17,081 nt of DNA. It comes from DASUBN01 sp050261675 (GTDB taxonomy: Bacteria; Pseudomonadota; Gammaproteobacteria; Natronospirales; REEB76). Every line of letters starts with the position of its first letter. Within the stretch, counting starts at the first letter, position 1. The translations under genes and the position numbers were made by a program. Positions 15,461 to 17,081 of the stretch are shown in pieces. The stretch lies in the NCBI GenBank assembly GCA_050261675.1, contig JBLNDO010000016.1, forward strand, positions 1 to 17,081, read 5' to 3'. The notes under the pieces were generated by a model that saw only the letters and a program-made list of their open reading frames with translations, searched no databases and was not told where the DNA came from.

Positions 15461-15781
15461 ATGGGGCGCCGAATCGGCATCATGCTGGGTCTGTGCATGG
15501 TCTCCACGGCGGGTTCCGCTGTGGGTGACATGGATCTCACCTATCGCGTCAAGGTGGACAACCTGAGCCGGATCAGCGTGACGTTCAAGCTCGACGATAC
15601 CCGACCCTGCACCGCGGGTCCGCAGCAGACCTGTAGCTGGGACATCCCCTACGGCTCCCACCGGCTGGATGCCTATGCGGGCGATAAGCACTACAGCCGC
15701 GAGTTCGAGCTTTCGGACGAAAGCGACATCCAGGTGCACTGCAAGTTCGACGGCACGATGTTCAGCGGCGACAGTTGCTGA
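15461..15781 (+). CDS. Small exported protein with four mature cysteines, unknown function
   Basis: A 106-residue protein with a signal peptide: GRR basic start, hydrophobic 5-18, probable cleavage after GSA (about 18-20). The mature part has four cysteines (50, 58, 93, 106, the last being the C-terminal residue), consistent with two disulphides in the periplasm. Alternating polar and hydrophobic residues (ISVTFKLDD, YSREFELSD) suggest an all-beta fold. A segment GPQQTCSWDIPYGSHRLDAY recalls domains that turn a denatured-loop signature into a beta sandwich, but I do not recognise a family. The ATG at 15461 is preferred because it gives a compact signal peptide. The ATG at 15422 would add 13 residues. 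It lies 71 bases before the DUF347 gene and may share its transcript. Confidence 0.72.
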   Translation: MGRRIGIMLGLCMVSTAGSAVGDMDLTYRVKVDNLSRISVTFKLDDTRPCTAGPQQTCSWDIPYGSHRLDAYAGDKHYSREFELSDESDIQVHCKFDGTMFSGDSC

Positions 15782-15852
15782 ACGACGCCGCGGCGGCGGC
15801 GCGTCCCGACATGGCATGATGACGAAGGACCGTTGCCCGGAAACGTCGTGCG

Positions 15853-16614
15853 ATGAACACAACCGCCCAAACCGCCCTGAGCAAGGTCCCGGAAGTCACC
15901 CTGGTCTTCTGGATCATGAAGATCGCGGCCACCACGCTCGGTGAGACCGGCGGCGACATGGTATCCATGTCCATGAATCTGGGGTATCTGGTGGGCACGG
16001 GCATCTTCGCCCTGGTCTTTATCGCGGCTGTGGCGGTCCAGATCAAGGCGCAGCGCTTCAACCCGTTTCTCTATTGGACCACCATCGTCGCCACCACCAC
16101 CGTCGGCACCACGCTCGCGGACTTCGCGGACCGTTCTCTGGGAATCGGTTATACGGGCGGTTCGAGCCTGCTGCTGGCCCTGCTCTTGTCGTCCTTGGGT
16201 ATCTGGTATTGGGTCATGGGCTCCGTCTCGGTGAATACCGTCAGTTCGCCCAAGACGGAGATGTTCTACTGGATCACCATCATGTTTTCCCAGACTCTGG
16301 GCACGGCGCTCGGGGATTGGGTCGCGGACACCGCCGGCATCGGTTATGGCGGGGGCATCGTCACCTTCGGCGCTTTGTTGATCCTCGTGGCGGCGGGCTA
16401 TTTCTTCACCAAGACCTCCCGCACGCTGCTCTTCTGGACCGCCTTCATCCTCACCCGTCCGCTGGGTGCCGTGGCCGGCGATTTCCTCGACAAACCCATC
16501 GCGGACGGCGGTCTGAACCTCAGCCGCTACGCCGCCTCGGCGATCCTGGCGCTGGTGATTCTCGTTTGCATCCTGCTGTTGCCCCAGCGCGCCGCCAAGG
16601 CAGCGGGGCACTGA
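15853..16614 (+). CDS. DUF347 (COG4705) four-repeat integral membrane protein
   Basis: A 253-residue inner-membrane protein of about eight helices, built from four DUF347 repeats. Each repeat carries an aromatic-Trp pair, a Gly ten residues later and an Asp five after that: W20-G30-D35, W75-G85-D90, W140-G150-D155 and W195-G205-D210. Repeats 1-2 and 3-4 are each 55 residues apart, with 65 between 2 and 3. The repeat helices also share T-x-x-G-x-x-x-[GA]-D, and repeats 2 and 3 are followed by GIGYTGG and GIGYGGG. The family has no established function that I know of. Buried acidic residues in a repeat-built membrane protein suggest transport of a cation or small solute, but this is inference. 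The ATG at 15853 has a weak ribosome site (GGAAAC, 13 bases upstream). Confidence 0.88.
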   Translation: MNTTAQTALSKVPEVTLVFWIMKIAATTLGETGGDMVSMSMNLGYLVGTGIFALVFIAAVAVQIKAQRFNPFLYWTTIVATTTVGTTLADFADRSLGIGYTGGSSLLLALLLSSLGIWYWVMGSVSVNTVSSPKTEMFYWITIMFSQTLGTALGDWVADTAGIGYGGGIVTFGALLILVAAGYFFTKTSRTLLFWTAFILTRPLGAVAGDFLDKPIADGGLNLSRYAASAILALVILVCILLLPQRAAKAAGH

Positions 16615-16619
16615 AACAA

Positions 16620-16635
16620 CCCGGCGCCGGCCGGG
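16620..16635 (+). terminator. Hairpin after the DUF347 gene
   Basis: CCCGGC (16620-16625) pairs with GCCGGG (16630-16635) around the loop GCCG, five bases after the TGA. It is followed by ATATTTC, only a short T-run, so it is a plausible but imperfect intrinsic terminator. Confidence 0.45.
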
Positions 16636-16662
16636 ATATTTCACCGTCGTCCCTTCCCCTGA

Positions 16663-16692
16663 TTCCAGAAAAAACAAGCGCTTATGCTGGAA
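16663..16692. repeat. Inverted repeat TTCCAG-N18-CTGGAA
   Basis: Six-base arms at 16663-16668 and 16687-16692 are separated by 18 bases that contain the palindrome AAGCGCTT (16676-16683). It could be a protein-binding site or a weak hairpin after the terminator. The arms are short enough to be chance. Confidence 0.3.
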
Positions 16693-16745
16693 ACCTAGAC
16701 ACGCCTTATGTCATGGGAGTTTCAAATTCATTTCCCATAATGTCA

Positions 16746-16753
16746 CTATACTT
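16746..16753 (+). promoter_or_regulatory. Candidate -10 element CTATACTT (sigma-S-like)
   Basis: CTATACTT matches the extended -10 favoured by stationary-phase sigma-S, and TATACT (16747-16752) matches the sigma-70 -10 in five of six bases. No good -35 lies 16-18 bases upstream, which sigma-S promoters tolerate. CATAAT (16736-16741) is a second candidate. A start near 16760 would give a leader of about 120 bases to the next gene. Functional assignment is inference. Confidence 0.4.
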
Positions 16754-16760
16754 GTCTTAT

Positions 16761-16796
16761 GTTCATTTGTCCGGATACCTGACTTTTCAAATGAAC
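16761..16796. repeat. Inverted repeat GTTCATTTG-N18-CAAATGAAC
   Basis: Perfect nine-base arms at 16761-16769 and 16788-16796 with an 18-base spacer lie just downstream of the candidate -10. The position suits either an operator overlapping the transcript start or a 5' leader hairpin. A shorter inverted repeat, ATGGGA/TCCCAT (16713-16718 and 16733-16738), lies just upstream. Confidence 0.5.
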
Positions 16797-16881
16797 CAAG
16801 CTGTGCGATTCCGAATCCACATGGCCGTTCGCGCTGAAAAGGAAAGCGCTGCAACCACCAGCGTCTCATAAGGGGGATGCC

Positions 16882-17081
16882 ATGAAAGACAGTACCGCTC
16901 GTTTTTTCCGCTCCGCCGCTCTCTTCATCCTCGTTTATGCCGCTTGCAGTCCCGGCGCCGAGGCATTCCGTATATCCCGTCCGCCGGTGGTGGCCTCCAT
17001 CAGCATCGCTGCGCAACCACCGCTGGGGGTGGGTTCCACGGCCACCTACTCCGCCGTGGCGCGCGATGTCACGGGGCGCCC
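16882..17081 (+). CDS. Exported protein with bacterial Ig-like domain (partial)
   Basis: The first 66 codons are in the window and the gene runs off the right edge. A strong ribosome site AAGGGGG precedes the ATG by six bases. Residues 1-28 form a signal sequence: basic residues to R10, hydrophobic 11-21, Cys 22. AAC at 20-22 could be a lipidation site, but Tyr19 in place of Leu makes the lipobox imperfect; cleavage after PGAEA (24-28) is the alternative. Residues 36-66 (VVASISIAAQ, then PPLGVGSTATYSAVARDVTG) read like the first strands of a group 2 bacterial Ig-like domain, found in surface and adhesion proteins, often in tandem. Function of the whole protein cannot be told from this fragment. 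Confidence 0.78.
   Translation, partial: MKDSTARFFRSAALFILVYAACSPGAEAFRISRPPVVASISIAAQPPLGVGSTATYSAVARDVTGR

Noticed and set aside
15323..15862. N-terminal extension of the ABM-fold gene
   Set aside because: The frame stays open, but the added sequence opposes the small exported protein gene and resembles no domain. The ATG at 15322 has its own ribosome site.
15691..16677. A 328-codon minus-strand open frame
   Set aside because: Covers the DUF347 gene in antisense, is Arg/Gly/Asp-rich and has no recognisable fold. The plus frame has four phased membrane repeats.
16711..17016. A 101-codon minus-strand open frame
   Set aside because: Overlaps the signal peptide of the Ig-like protein gene and its leader, with no family pattern or ribosome site.
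1..17081. CRISPR array, tRNA, insertion sequence or phage genes
   Set aside because: No regularly spaced direct repeats, cloverleaf-like sequence, transposase/integrase motifs or terminal repeats were seen on either strand.

Overview
The window is GC-rich bacterial chromosome packed with short-gapped or overlapping genes. The tail of a type II secretion (gsp) cluster, a QmcA/NfeD pair, a BaiN/HI0933-type flavoprotein and several large c-di-GMP proteins point to a proteobacterium. I think a gammaproteobacterium near Xanthomonadales, Nevskiales or Steroidobacterales is most likely, but that is inference from gene content only. No transposase, integrase, tRNA, rRNA or CRISPR array was seen, so this looks like ordinary chromosome.

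Layout: (1) 1-1290, plus strand: the last codons of gspL, then gspM and gspN, joined by ATGA overlaps. (2) 1456-4794, plus: a soluble GAF-PAS(x4)-GGDEF-EAL protein with both catalytic motifs and the I-site intact. (3) 4795-10047, minus: an overlapping three-gene set in transcription order, consisting of a periplasmic 14-blade propeller sensor diguanylate cyclase, a small DUF3311-type membrane protein and a sodium:solute symporter. It meets gene (2) tail to tail with no base between the stop codons. (4) 10179-11572, minus: a DUF1993 protein and an M48 metallopeptidase. (5) 11690-12196, plus: an exported protein of unknown function. (6) 12289-14923, minus: NfeD-like protein, QmcA-like SPFH protein and a flavoprotein, probably one operon. 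(7) 15011-15322, minus: an antibiotic-biosynthesis-monooxygenase-fold protein. (8) 15461-16614, plus: a small Cys-containing exported protein and a four-repeat DUF347 membrane protein. (9) From 16882, plus: the start of an exported protein with a bacterial Ig-like domain, behind an unusual AT-richer leader.

The most coherent theme is c-di-GMP signalling. Two complex enzymes face each other. One reads the periplasm through two seven-bladed propellers and is coupled by overlapping stop and start codons to a transporter, which suggests that a nutrient or its uptake is linked to c-di-GMP level. The least understood items are the DUF347 protein, with four exactly phased W-G-D repeats, the small exported proteins, and the leader at 16615-16881 with its sigma-S-like -10 element and inverted repeats. 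There is no gene-free stretch longer than 300 bases; the longest is 267 bases (16615-16881).
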